A DNA stretch of 64,000 nucleotides from CBDATW01 sp965200605 (GTDB taxonomy: Bacteria > Bacillota_I > Bacilli_A > CBDATW01): the NCBI GenBank assembly GCA_965200605.1, contig CBDATW010000002.1, positions 537,262-601,261 on the forward strand. The letters run 5' to 3'. The position numbers were made by a program, and so were the translations under genes. The notes under the pieces are model-generated. The model was not told where the DNA came from. It did not search any database and was given only the letters and a program-made list of their open reading frames with translations. Below, piece by piece: positions 1 to 14,685 of this stretch; the stretch's first letter is position 1; each line of letters opens with the position of its first letter.

Positions 1-92
1 TAGAAGATTTTATTTATATTATTTATTATTAAGGTCACTTTAGATAATGATAATGAGAAAAATGACATTTTTGCCTTTTTTATTACAAGTTA

Positions 93-120
93 TTGCTTTT
101 TTTTTTTTTTTAATTATAAT
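93..120 (+). promoter_or_regulatory. Promoter with a 15-T spacer tract (probably phase-variable)
   Basis: A -35-like TTGCTT (93-98) and a perfect -10 TATAAT (115-120) are separated by 16 bases. A run of 15 T (97-111) fills most of that spacer. It is the best promoter upstream of the lipoprotein gene at 246. Homopolymer tracts in the spacer are a known switch of mycoplasma surface lipoprotein promoters (for example the poly-A tract of vlp genes in M. hyorhinis). Switching here is inference. Confidence 0.6.
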
Positions 121-169
121 GAAAGAGACAATTTTATATTGCTCTAGTAAAGGCTTGATCACCTTTATG

Positions 170-187
170 AATTAAATCGATTTAATT
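170..187. promoter_or_regulatory. Perfect 18-bp palindrome in the 5' leader of the lipoprotein gene
   Basis: The sequence AATTAAATCGATTTAATT is a perfect inverted repeat without spacer, about 60 bases upstream of the ATG at 246 and downstream of the predicted -10. It could be an operator for a dimeric regulator or a leader hairpin. There is no T-tract after it, so a terminator is unlikely. Confidence 0.4.
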
Positions 188-245
188 TTGTTTTGAGAAT
201 TACACAAAAACAAATTATAAAATAAAATTTCGAAAGGAATAAAAA

Positions 246-2762
246 ATGAAAAAATTATTTTCATCTTTTGTAGCTGCTGGTACAGTAGCTTCGTTTGCCT
301 TCTGTGGTAAAAAAGACAAAGCGAAATCAACGACTACAAAAAATACAAAAACAGAAAATAAAGAAGGCGGAAAAGGAACATCTTCTCCAACTTCTAAAAC
401 TGTTGTTAGAGGAAAAAAAGCAAAAGGTAAATTTAAAATCGGATATGTTGCATCAAACCCTGATTATGCTTGAAATCTAAGAAATACAATTAAATTGTAT
501 ACACAAGATGTTACTACAAAATCTGATACAGGTAAAGAATATTTTGAACTTCCATCAGGATTGTTTCTAGAATCATCAACAAAATATAATTCTATTGTTC
601 ATGAATATGAAGCAGAAGATTATACAATTTCACTAAAGCTTTTAAAAGCCTTCCTTCTTAGAAAGGCTATATTGCTTGATTCTGATGAAGAAGATGGATC
701 TACTCATACTAAATATACTGATAGTGCTATTGATCCCTATTCTAATTCTAAGCCATGAAGTAAACGTGAATATACTTCCTATGATATGACAGCACTTAAT
801 GCATTATTTATAAATAATCATAAAAATCCAAATGAACAACCACTTCCAGCTTATGTGTTACCTGCACACTATTATTCTAGAACAATGATGACAGATAAAG
901 GTTTGCAATTGCAACATATACAACATAAAGATGATGCAATATTTGGTATTACTGGGGGAACAAGAGACACAATTGCAACTATTGAAGAATTTGAGAATAT
1001 GTTCACTATGGAAGTAGTGTTAAAAATTTATAATACACTAAAAAATAAAACAGAACCCACAGCTCTTGATCTTCAAAAAGCATTTAAAGCTGCTGGACTA
1101 AAAGTTGCAAGTGTTGATTTTGATGACATAACATCAAATTCAGATAATATAGATGATTTAAAAACTGTTTATTTTAATGCCGGGAGAAGAAGTGATGCTA
1201 AAATCCCTATTAAAAAAATTATGACAGATAAACAGACCAAAATAATTGATAAATCTAATAAAGACTTTTTTATTAACTTAAGGGTATTACCAGCAAAACT
1301 TCAAGATCAAATAAATTGATTAGAATCTATGAGTAAACTTGGGATTCGTTTTGTTTCCATTAAAGGCAGTGCCATGAAACCAGCTTGATCTAAAACTAAA
1401 GAAACTAAAGAAATTACAAAATTAATAACTTTATTAAATGCAAACAAAAAAGCGGCGGGACTTTGATTAAAGAAAATGCAATCTATAGAAAATTCTAAAA
1501 CTACAACTACACCTTTATATAAAGACATAACTAAAATTAATAAAGAATTTTTGTCTTCAAATATGGCTCCTAAAAAAATGCTTTCAGACAAAACAAAGCT
1601 TGCTTCTAAAAACCTAGATGCACTATTTATTCATGTTACTGATGAAAAAGAAAATTCTTCAGATGTTTACAAAAGTGTTGTAGAGAAAAAAGAGTTTAAA
1701 GATACAAAACTATTCTTCATAGGAGAAAAAGCTAAAGCACAATCAGGTGCTTCATCAAAAACATTTGCTGGAGGAAATGTTTCAACAGCTTCATTTAATA
1801 AATATGCAGCAGCCTATGTTGCTGGATTCCAAGCAGCAGTTGGTGCAATTAAATATTCATCATCAGAAGATGAATATGAAGAAACAAATGTTGTATTCTT
1901 AATTGGATCAACATCAGAATCAGAGGATAAGAAAAAGGCATTTGCCTTTAGAAGAGGAGTTGAAGCAGCAGCAGCTCATCCAGCTTACTCAAAATATCTA
2001 AAAGTAAAATTTGTTTCAAAAACACAAGATTCATCAAAATCATCTAAAAAACTTTACAGAGAGATCTCTGAGTGAAAAGCAATTGATGATTCAAAAACTA
2101 AATTATATGAATTTTCATCATCTGATACTTTCACAGATGGAGATCGTAGAATAGTCTACATTGCTGGTGCAACAGCTAGAGATTGAGCAGGAGAAACTAC
2201 TAATTTTGGAGCTAAAAAATGAGACAAAGATGATGATACAGGTCTAATTGGAGCTTTATATAACTACAAAAAAATAACTTCAGACGACACCCTTGATTCA
2301 ACATCATTAGCATCAAAAACATTTGGTGGATCAGGAGTTTGAATTCTTCTAGATGATAACAATGAATCACCAAACAGCCCATTAGCTGATTCATCATCTG
2401 GTAGAGTAGATGAATTTGAAAGAAGAGAAATTCAATTTATGGGATTCATTGGAGGAGAAGCTTCAGGAACAACAAATTATGTTAAGTTTGCTATTAGAGG
2501 ACACTTCATGGGTCAAGCTAACTATATGGTTGGTAAACACACAATCTTTGGAGCACCAATAACGCCATATCAAGCTAAATTCAAACCAACAGATTCTGGA
2601 GTAGAGTCTTCAATTGCAAGAAAAGAACCATGACAATTCCAAAAAACTGGAAAAGACACAGTTGGTAAAAACTACGATAGATTTAGAAAATCGCTAGCTT
2701 ATGCTTGATCAGTAGAGATTACAGAAGCAGAGATAACAAAATCTTCACCATGACTAAAATAA
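246..2762 (+). CDS. Large surface lipoprotein, distantly BMP/PnrA-like
   Basis: An 838-residue protein if TGA is read as Trp. It starts MKKLFSSFVAAGTVASFAFC, a lipoprotein signal peptide with the lipidated Cys at residue 20, followed by a Lys/Thr/Ser-rich linker. A strong RBS (GAAAGGAAT) precedes the ATG. A central stretch (KYAAAYVAGFQAAVG, then VVFLIGSTSE and FAFRRGVEAA) recalls the BMP/PnrA basic membrane protein family of nucleoside-binding lipoproteins. The same pattern occurs in the lipoproteins at 40703 and 42164, so the three look like distant paralogues. The substrate is unknown; the role may be solute binding or surface antigen. It is probably monocistronic: its own promoter lies upstream and a terminator follows 30 bases after the stop. 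Confidence 0.85.
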
Positions 2763-2790
2763 TTAATGTTTAATTATTTAATCATAATTA

Positions 2791-2820
2791 CAAAAACACC
2801 AAAAAAATGGTGTTTTTTTA
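2791..2820 (+). terminator. Rho-independent terminator of the lipoprotein gene
   Basis: Inverted repeat AAAACACC / GGTGTTTT around an A-rich loop, followed by a T-tract, starting about 30 bases after the stop codon at 2762. Confidence 0.75.
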
Positions 2821-2959
2821 TTACCTTTAAGTATTAAGAAGTGTAATTTCTATTTATATAATATTAGCTAGAAATATATCTAATAATCAAATTAATTTTA
2901 ATAAATGCAATCTTGTTAAATTATTACTTTTATCTCCAAAATATTTTATTGCCAATATC

Positions 2960-3331
2960 TTAAATTTTTTTAATTTTATTACTTTTTGATAATTTATAAG
3001 CAAGATAAAGTGATGAAATAGTAATAATTACAATTGGAAACAAATCAATTAAAAATAATAGCTTATAATTCTTTGATGAATCAAAAATAATATCTATTAT
3101 ATTGATAATAATCCATACACTAATTACCATTACAATAAATGTTATTATTGGAATTATAATAAGTATTTTTTTATGATTTTTAACTACATTAAAATTAAGT
3201 TGCTCTCTTTTTAATATTGAAATAGTAATATAAAATAAAGTTGTTAAAAAATAAATAAATGCTATAAAAGATGGTATTACTATATGTCACATTTGTAATA
3301 AAACTAATAATCCAAAACTTAATTTTCACAT
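2960..3331 (-). CDS. Small hydrophobic membrane protein, paralogue of the next gene
   Basis: A 123-residue ORF visible only with TGA as Trp; it starts MWKLSFGLLVLLQMWH. RBS TTAGGAAAA precedes the ATG and overlaps the stop of the upstream gene, so the two are translationally coupled. I see about four hydrophobic segments separated by short basic loops, and a C-terminal motif SSLYLAYKLSKSNKI nearly identical to the end of its neighbour (SALYLALKLSKSNKI). The shared stretch YFLTTLFYITISILKREQLN also matches the neighbour. No known family recognised. The pair probably arose by tandem duplication. Confidence 0.7.
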
Positions 3332-3339
3332 AACTTTTC

Positions 3340-3693
3340 CTAACTATTATTTTGAATTTTATTGCTTTTTGATAATTTAAGAGCAAGATAAAGTGCTGAA
3401 ATAAAGATATTGCTAGAAATCACAAGGGCAATTAGATAGTATGGATATATCGAATATACTGGAAGATAATAAATTAGATGTTCTACAGTAAGTCAAGTTC
3501 CAAATGCTATTAAGCTAACTGCTATTATTGGAACTATAATAATCCCTTTTATATTAACTTTAACAACATTAAAGTTAAGTTTTTCTCTTTTTAATATTGA
3601 AATAATAATATAAAATAAAGTTGCCAAAAAATAAATAATGACTATAAATCTTGGAATTAATAGAACTCAAAATAATCCAAATACTTTCATCAT
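3340..3693 (-). CDS. Small hydrophobic membrane protein, tandem paralogue
   Basis: A 117-residue ORF with one TGA Trp; it starts MMKVFGLFWVLLIPRF. Two ATGs follow each other. The GGAG upstream is 4 bases from the first and 7 from the second, so translation may begin at 3690. Hydrophobic throughout with about four membrane segments, and about 45 percent identical by eye to the downstream gene over its whole length. Function unknown. It is the first gene of a two-gene minus-strand operon whose promoter would lie between 3700 and 3780, back to back with the rRNA promoter. Confidence 0.7.
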
Positions 3694-3779
3694 CACACTC
3701 CAATTAATGAATTTATTATAACACAATTGCCAAAAATAATTTAGATAATAAGACTTAAACTAAAAGACATTGAAAATAT

Positions 3780-3809
3780 TTGCATATAATCGATATTTTA
3801 TGTTATAAT
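3780..3809 (+). promoter_or_regulatory. Candidate rRNA operon promoter
   Basis: TTGCAT (3780-3785), 18-base spacer, perfect TATAAT (3804-3809). A leader follows containing ATCTTTGAAAACTAAACAG (about 3861), the kind of element found just upstream of 16S genes in Firmicutes and related bacteria and linked to antitermination or processing. The 295 bases between 3694 and 3988 hold no gene. Confidence 0.55.
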
Positions 3810-3988
3810 TTATTAGCATCTACTTACTAAGTAGGGCTTGGTTATTTATTAGCCAATAAGATCTTTGAAAACTAAACAGAAATTGTAACGATTTAAATTA
3901 TTTAAATCAGATTTATCAATATGATAAATCAATCACATATAACGTCAATTATTAATCAAGTTAAAAAAGTAATAGTCAAGGTCAAATT

Positions 3989-5510
<1,522 letters not shown>

Positions 5511-5838
5511 TATGGAGAAAGAATTTTAAAAAAACTTAAAACCTTACTATTACCGACTTATATGTTTCTGTTTAGTTCTCAGAGATCTTAAAATAATAAA
5601 ATTTGTTCTTTGACAACTAAATATTTTGTGATTTATAATTTTCCGACATTATTCATTTGTGAATAATGCCAAAAATTTAATTTATTTATTTGTTAGTTTT
5701 TTAAACTAACAGGTATCAACTAATTATCATGATTAAGAGAAATTTATTTCTCTTAATCGCCGACCAATAACATATTTTAAATATGTTTAATTAATTTATT
5801 AAAACTAAAATTTTAATAGGATTCTAAGGTAATACTAC
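5511..5838 (+). other. 16S-23S internal transcribed spacer without tRNA
   Basis: About 330 bases with no tRNA-like cloverleaf. It contains a box-A-like TTTGTTCTTTGACAACTAAA (about 5602) and several strong hairpins: CATTATTCATTTGTGAATAATG near 5650 in part, GTTAGTTTTTTAAACTAAC (about 5693-5711), and a near-perfect 13-bp stem at 5731-5758 (GATTAAGAGAAAT / ATTTCTCTTAATC). The stems are probably processing signals. Confidence 0.7.
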
Positions 5839-8758
<2,920 letters not shown>

Positions 8759-8815
8759 AATCCCATTAAGATTAAATAGATTGCAAAGTATTTAGTACTC
8801 AAAGAACAAAAAATA

Positions 8816-8922
8816 GTTTGGTGTAGATGGCATAGTGGTCACACCTGTTCCCATCCCGAACACAGCAGTTAAGCACTATAACGGCAACGATAGTATAATG
8901 CGAAAATAGCAATATGCCAAGC
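8816..8922 (+). rRNA. rrf: 5S ribosomal RNA
   Basis: About 107 bases. The terminal stem TTGG (8818-8821) pairs with CCAA (8917-8920). The conserved loop CCCATCCCGAACAC lies at about 8850. It directly follows the 23S gene and is followed by a strong terminator, completing the canonical 16S-23S-5S order. Confidence 0.93.
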
Positions 8923-8925
8923 TAA

Positions 8926-8952
8926 AAAATAGAACCCATTGGGTTCTATTTT
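8926..8952. terminator. Terminator of the rRNA operon, bidirectional
   Basis: Stem AATAGAACCC / GGGTTCTATT with a 3-base loop, T-rich on the plus strand and A-rich before it. It ends two bases before the stop codon of the convergent desulfurase gene, so it can serve both transcripts. Confidence 0.8.
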
Positions 8953-8953
8953 A

Positions 8954-10156
8954 TTATTTGAATTTAGCTTCCATTAGCGCATCATAGACATTATCAATAT
9001 CTTCTTTGGTTGTATAAATAGCAACAGCAAGGCGACAATTTGCTCGATAATTATGATCTTTTAGCAGTCTTCTTGCACAGTGGAATCCTGAATCAAGATA
9101 AATACCTTTTGTATTTAGATACTTAGTGACTTCATTGGCATCTGTATGTGGAAAGTTAAAGACTACTTTTGTTCCATCACTAACTTCTTTGTTGTGAATA
9201 ATGATATTTGGCACTTCACTTAATCTGCTTAGAGCATATTGTTTCATTTCTAGTTCGTGTTTTGCAATATTTTCCATTCCCACCTTTTGTAGAAACTTAA
9301 TAGCAGCTCTTAGACCAACTACTTCACCCATTGGTTTTGTCCCAGCTTCAAAACGATCAGGAATTGAGTTTCATTGAGATTCTTGGTTTTGACCTCAAGC
9401 AATTGACATTTTACCACCAAAGTTAACAGGTTCAACTGATTCTAAAACTTCATATTTTGCATAGTAAAATCCAATACCAGTTGGTCCATAAAATTTATAT
9501 GCTCCAGCTGTATAAAAATCACAGTCAATATCTTTTACATCAATTTTATAATGAGGAAGACCTTGGGCTCCATCGACAATAAAATAAGCCCCAACTTCTT
9601 TTGCTATTTTACCAATTTCTTTAACTGGTCTTTTATCACCTAGTACATTTGATACATGAGCTACAGAGACAATTTTAGTTTTTGGTCCAATTGCGTTTTT
9701 GTAACTATCAAGAGTAATAATTTCATGTTCATTGGGTAAAGCTCATACAATTTTTGCTCCTGTTGCCTTGGCAATTTCTAATCAAGGAACCACATTTGAA
9801 CCATGTTCAATTTCATTAATAACAATTTCATCACCAGCCGAAAGTTTTTGTCCTAGTAATTTTGCAATGTCATTTAATGAATCAGTTGTTGATGAAGTAA
9901 AAACAATTTCTTTTTCTCCAGCATTAATGTGTTGTGCTAGTTCTTTTTTTGCTTCTCTAAAAACATGAGTGATATCTTTTGAAATTTCATATTGTCCATT
10001 TAGATTTCCAGGGAATTTAGTATAGTATTCAACAATAGCATCAATAACCATTTGTGGTTTTAGTGATGTTGATCCATTACCTAGAAATGCTAGTTTTTTC
10101 CCATGGGGATTATTTGCAAATGTTGGGAAAATATCTTTTATATTTTTTATATCCAT
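8954..10156 (-). CDS. sufS: SufS-type group II cysteine desulfurase
   Basis: A 400-residue PLP enzyme, normal length for the SufS/Csd class, with several TGA Trp codons. It takes sulfur from cysteine as an enzyme persulfide and releases alanine; the sulfur goes to Fe-S clusters and tRNA thiolation. Visible landmarks: N-terminal FLGNGSTSLKP, the PLP aspartate context FIVDGAQGLPH, the PLP-binding lysine in AYKFYGPTG (K221), and the catalytic cysteine in SGFHCARR (C360). The His that normally precedes the PLP Lys is Tyr here. No sufU, sufB or sufC lies nearby. The partner tRNA thiolase mnmA lies about 3.4 kb away. It is convergent with the rRNA operon. Confidence 0.9.
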
Positions 10157-10287
10157 AATTCATACCTTTATATATTTTTTCACATTAATTATAACAAAAT
10201 TTGAAAACATTTCCATATTAATTGCTTTTTACTAATAAAATTGATAAAATAAGAGGGCAAAAAAAGACAAAAAAAGGAAATTAATAT

Positions 10288-10647
10288 ATGAAAATTTATG
10301 AAGCTGCCCCGCATCTACCATATCCCAAAGCAGTAGAAAAAGATGGGACACTATATATTTCTGGACAACTTGGTATAAACCCAGAAACTGAAAAATTATT
10401 TGATTCAGTAGAAGACCAATTAAAACAAGCTCTAAAAAATATTTTTGATATTTCACAAGAAGCAGGCATGGATAAAACCAACATTGTTAGGTGTGTAATT
10501 TTACTTGATTCACTAGCAGATTATCCTAAAGTAAATACAATTTATACTGAAATGTTTGCTGGTCATAAACCTTCAAGAGTGTGTTATGAAGTTGCAAAAT
10601 TACCACTGGAAGCAAAAGTTGAAGTATCAGCAATTGCTGCAAAATAA
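10288..10647 (+). CDS. ridA: RidA/YjgF enamine/imine deaminase
   Basis: 119 residues, full length for RidA. It hydrolyses reactive enamine/imine intermediates released by PLP enzymes, such as 2-aminoacrylate from serine or cysteine dehydration. The N-terminal segment AAPHLPYPKAV and the C-terminal signature GHKPSRVCYEVAKLPL, with the substrate-binding Arg, are typical. An AAAGGAAA RBS precedes the ATG. It is divergent from the PLP desulfurase and lies next to alanine genes, which suits a role in protecting against PLP-enzyme by-products. Confidence 0.92.
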   Translation: MKIYEAAPHLPYPKAVEKDGTLYISGQLGINPETEKLFDSVEDQLKQALKNIFDISQEAGMDKTNIVRCVILLDSLADYPKVNTIYTEMFAGHKPSRVCYEVAKLPLEAKVEVSAIAAK

Positions 10648-10657
10648 TCAATAAATT

Positions 10658-10693
10658 AATTAAAAATACAACATTATTGTTGTATTTTTAATT
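10658..10693. terminator. Terminator after ridA
   Basis: Perfect 16-bp stem (10658-10673 with 10678-10693) and a 4-base TTAT loop, A-rich and T-rich arms. It begins 10 bases after the ridA stop. Confidence 0.75.
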
Positions 10694-10807
10694 AAAACTA
10701 TTATAATTATATGCAAGTAGGCAAATGTTAAAATATCTACTAGAGACTAATTGTAAATATTTTCAATCTTTAATCTACTTAATAAAAAAATAAAAAGGAG
10801 AAAACAT

Positions 10808-12232
10808 ATGTTTATGTCAATATTAGATGCTATTAATGGCTTTATTGGTAAAACTAACATTTTAGTTATCATACTATTTGGTGGTGGTTTACTAATTACA
10901 TTTGCCCTAAAAGCATATAATTTAAACTTTAAGCAAATTTGAAGAGCCCTGAATAACTCTGGTGAAAAATCAGAAGATGGTATTTCAGGTATTCAATCAC
11001 TAATGCTTGCCACTTCATCAAGAATTGGTAACGGGAATATTGCTGGTGTTGCCTCAGCTGTTATGCTAGGGGGACCAGGAGCACTATTTTGAATGTGAGT
11101 AACAGCGCTAATCGGTATGGCTACTGCATTTTGTGAGGGTGCACTTGCACAATTATACAAACACAAACAAGGAGATGCTTACCGTGGTGGTGCTCAGTTC
11201 TACATTAAAAGAGGACTAGGTAAACCAGCTCTAGGTGCTCTATATGCATTTTTAGCTATCCTAACATTTGGTTCAGCATACATGGGAGTTCAATCTCATA
11301 CCATTGCTGCTAACTTCTATTCAGTTGCTGGTAAATCTCTACCATTTTCTGAAAATACAGTTAAAATTGCAGTTGGGGTAGTATTGGTTACAATTCTACT
11401 TTCAATTGTTCTAGGTGGAATTAAATCAATTGGGAACTTTGCTACAGCAGTTATGCCGGTTATGGGAACACTATATCTAGCAGTTGCCCTATTTATTGTT
11501 TTTGCCAACATTAGCAAAACAGGTGAAGTTTGAGGATTAATCCTAAATGGTGCCTTTGGTACAAGACAAGTTCTTGGTGGTATTACAGGATACACTCTAA
11601 CTAAAGCGCTACAAAAAGGTGCTGCCAGAGGAGTATTCTCAAACGAAGCAGGGATTGGGTCAGCTACACCATCAGCTGCGGCTTCAAACTCAACTCACCC
11701 AATTCAACAAGGACTACTACAATCACTATCAACATTTATTGATACAGTTATTGTATGTACAGCTTCTGGATTTATTATTCTTTATTCAGATGTTTGAAAA
11801 ACTCTTGATCCAAACTCATCAGCAACTCTTATCCAAAAATCAATTGCTAGTCAATTAGGTGGAGGATTTGCTGAATGAGTAGTCTTTATTGCTGTTTTCC
11901 TATTTGGATTAACAACAATTATTGGGCTAACATTCTATACAGAAACAGGTGTTGCTTACTTTACAGATAAAAAAGGACCTAGATATGCTACATATGCATT
12001 TGTTTCAGCATTCTTGATTTATTCATCAATTGCCAAAACACAATTCATCTGAGATCTAGAAGGACCACTTACATTATCACTTGTTTTGATTAACGTTCTT
12101 GCAATTATTCCAATGATTGGAAAAGTTAAATTACTAATTGCAGATTATAAAAAACAAATTAAAAGTAATCCAAACAAAAAACCAGTGTTTAAAGCAGGAA
12201 AAGAATTTCCTAACGCTACTTTCTGAAAATAA
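10808..12232 (+). CDS. Sodium:alanine symporter, AGCS family
   Basis: A 474-residue multi-pass membrane protein that co-imports alanine or glycine with sodium. The AGCS signature region is clear: GGPGALFWMWVTALIGMATAF in two parts, and later ARGVFSNEAGIGSATPSA, plus TPLMGTLYL-like helices. About 10 to 11 hydrophobic segments. The ATG has RBS AAAGGAGAA. Placed between ridA and alanine dehydrogenase with its own terminator, so it is a separate transcript but functionally linked: imported alanine is the Ald substrate. Export of alanine cannot be excluded. Confidence 0.9.
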
Positions 12233-12248
12233 TTCTAAAAAAATTATA

Positions 12249-12276
12249 GCAAAAAACTCCTATGGAGTTTTTTGTT
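12249..12276 (+). terminator. Terminator after the alanine symporter
   Basis: Stem AAAAACTCC / GGAGTTTTT with a 3-base loop followed by T residues, about 20 bases after the stop. Confidence 0.75.
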
Positions 12277-12366
12277 ATCTAAAAAAGTTGTAAATGTTTT
12301 CAAAAATATATAAAATATTGTATAATATTAAAACAAAAATAAAACAAAAATATATAAGGATTTAAA

Positions 12367-13479
12367 ATGATTATCGGAATTCCAAAAGAAATAAAAAATA
12401 ATGAATTTAGAGTAGGAGTTACCCCTGCTGGTGTTGTTGAACTAAAAGCTAATAAACACACTGTACTTGTTGAAACTAATGCTGGATCAGCAATTGGATT
12501 TAGCGATCTAGAATACAGAAAAGCAGGAGCTAAAATTATTAAAACTCCAAAAGAAGTTTTTGCCAAAGCAGATATGATTGTAAAAGTTAAGGAACCACAA
12601 GCTAATGAAATTAAAATGCTTAGAAAAAACCAATTGCTATTTACATATCTTCATCTTGCACCAGATTTAAAACAAACTATAGGACTAGTTAATTCAGGGG
12701 TAGTTGCTATTGCCTATGAAACTGTTACTGATAACAATGGTAAATTACCACTTCTGGCTCCTATGTCAGAGGTAGCAGGAAGAATGTCGATTCAAGTTGG
12801 TGCTCATTTCCTTGAAAAAGCTCAAGGTGGTAAAGGAGTTCTTCTTGGAGGAACACCAGGGGCAGAGCCTGGAAAAGTTGTTATTCTAGGTGGGGGACAT
12901 GTTGGTGAAAACGCTGCTCGTGTTGCTATGGGAATGGGAGCTAGAACTGTTATTATGGATGGTTGAATTCCCCGACTTAAAGAACTTGACCAAATTTATG
13001 GACCACAACTAACAACACTTACATCTTCAAAAGCAAATATTGCCAAACACATTAAAGATGCCGATATTGTAGTTGGTGCTGCTCTAATACCTGGAGCTAA
13101 TGCCCCAAAATTAATTACCAAATCAATGCTAAAAACAATGCAAGAAGGCTCGATATTAGTTGATGTTTCAATTGATCAAGGGGGATGTTTTGCAACTTCA
13201 AAACCAACATCTCATAAAAACCCTGTTTATAGTGTAGATGGAATTATTCACTACTGTGTAGCTAATATGCCAGGGGCAGTTGCTAGAACTTCAACAATGG
13301 CTTTAACAAATGCTACAATTCCATTTGTTGTTAAACTTGCTAATAAAGGTTGAAAAAAAGCATGTAAAGAAGATCTGCATTTAAAAAATGGTCTAAATGT
13401 TATTAAAGGTGATGTTGTATTTAAAGATGTGGCTAAATCACATAAAATGAAATATGTTAATCCAGATCTGCATCTCTAA
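12367..13479 (+). CDS. ald: Alanine dehydrogenase
   Basis: 370 residues, exactly the family length. It catalyses L-alanine + NAD+ + water to pyruvate + ammonium + NADH. Signatures: N-terminal IGIPKEIKNNEFRVGVTPAG, the substrate-binding Lys in VKVKEP and His in TYLHLAPD, the nucleotide-binding GKVVILGGGHVGENAARVA, and ILVDVSIDQGGCF with SVDGIIHYCVANMPGAVART. AAGGATT RBS. Uncommon in mollicutes. With the upstream symporter it forms an alanine-to-pyruvate route feeding pta-ackA, and Nox can recycle the NADH (inference). Confidence 0.95.
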
Positions 13480-13484
13480 ATTAC

Positions 13485-13508
13485 AAAAAGCACTTATTGT
13501 GCTTTTTT
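13485..13508 (+). terminator. Terminator after ald
   Basis: AAAAAGCAC / GTGCTTTTT stem with a short loop and a T-tract, right after the stop. Confidence 0.75.
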
Positions 13509-13538
13509 TATTGCCTCTATGATAAAATATATATTACA

Positions 13539-14685
13539 ATGAAAAAACAAAGTGTAGTAATAGGATTATCAGGAGGAGTTGATTCATCGGTAGCAGCTTT
13601 TTTTCTAAAAGAAGCCGGTTATGATGTAATTGGGCTTTTTATGCGTAATTGAGATTCACTTGTCAATAATGACATTAAAGGTCATATTAATTCAGATGAT
13701 ATAATTTGTAATCAAGAAGCTGATTACAAAGATGCTAGGGCAGTTGCCAAAAAATTAGATATTCCATTACATAGAATTGATTTTATTAAAGAATACTGAG
13801 ATGAAGTATTTATTAAATTTATTGAAGAATACAAAAAATCCAATACCCCCAATCCTGATATATTTTGTAATAAAAATATTAAATTTAATTATTTTCTAAA
13901 ATATGCCCTAAGAGAATTTAATGCTGATTTTGTAGCAACTGGCCATTATGCTAAAATAGAGCATAGCAAAGATGGTCCTAAATTAGTCAAATGCACAGAT
14001 GGTAAAAAAGATCAAACATATTTTTTAGCTGCACTAAATCAAAGTCAATTAAATAAAGTGTTATTTCCGCTAGATAAAATTGAAAATAAGTTGCAGGTAA
14101 GAAAAATTGCTCAAGTTAATAATTTAATTACTTTTGATAAAAAAAGATTCAACTGGTATTTGTTTTATTGGTAAGCGAAAAATAAAAGAATTTTTGCAAA
14201 ATTATATTGATAAAAAACCAGGAGATATTATTTTAAAAGCAACTGGAGAAAAAATGGGTAGACATGATGGAACTATGTTTTATGCAATTGGTCAACGTTT
14301 TGGATTAAATGTTGGTGGTTTAAAAGAACCGATTTTTGTTTGTGATAAAGATCCTGATAAAAATATTATTTATACAGCTTATTTATCAAAAGAAGATGAG
14401 TATTTATATTCAAATAGTTGCATTACAAAAGAAAACAACTGGATTTATAATAAACCTTTTTATGGTAAATTTAGTGTTAAATTTACTCATGGAGATAAAG
14501 AGTATCCAGTGGTTATAGAAAAAATTGCAGGTAGCAATGACTTATCTGCCAAATTAATATATGATAACAAAAGAGCAGTAACACCAGGCCAAGCATGTGT
14601 CTTTTATGATGGAGATATTTGTCTGGGAATGGGCATTGTTGATGTTGTCTTTAAAGATGATAAAAAACTATATGGAGGATTTTAG
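13539..14685 (+). pseudogene. mnmA: tRNA 2-thiouridylase MnmA, interrupted by a +1 shift in an A7 run
   Basis: MnmA thiolates U34 of tRNA-Lys/Glu/Gln with sulfur from the desulfurase. The first frame (13539-14174) has the PP-loop SGGVDSSVAA, catalytic Cys contexts (NPDIFCNKNIKF) and ATGHYAKIE. The second frame (to 14685) continues with DSTGICFIG, the other catalytic Cys, and the C-terminal barrel (AVTPGQACVFYDGD). The frames join at the seven A of 14139-14145; six A would give TFDKKDSTGICF and a continuous 381-residue protein of normal length. Everything else is intact, so this is a sequencing over-call, slippage decoding, or very recent inactivation. No clear RBS precedes the ATG; a TATA-like -10 just upstream suggests a nearly leaderless transcript. 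Confidence 0.88.

Noticed and set aside
471..473. Many genes appearing as strings of short broken ORFs (for example at TGA 471)
   Set aside because: They are artefacts of reading TGA as stop. TGA falls at conserved Trp positions in AtpA, AlaS, GlyA and others, so they are single genes under code 4.
5511..5838. Spacer tRNA (Ile or Ala) between 16S and 23S
   Set aside because: No acceptor/T-arm pair or GGTTCGAATCC-like loop is present; the hairpins there are simple stems.
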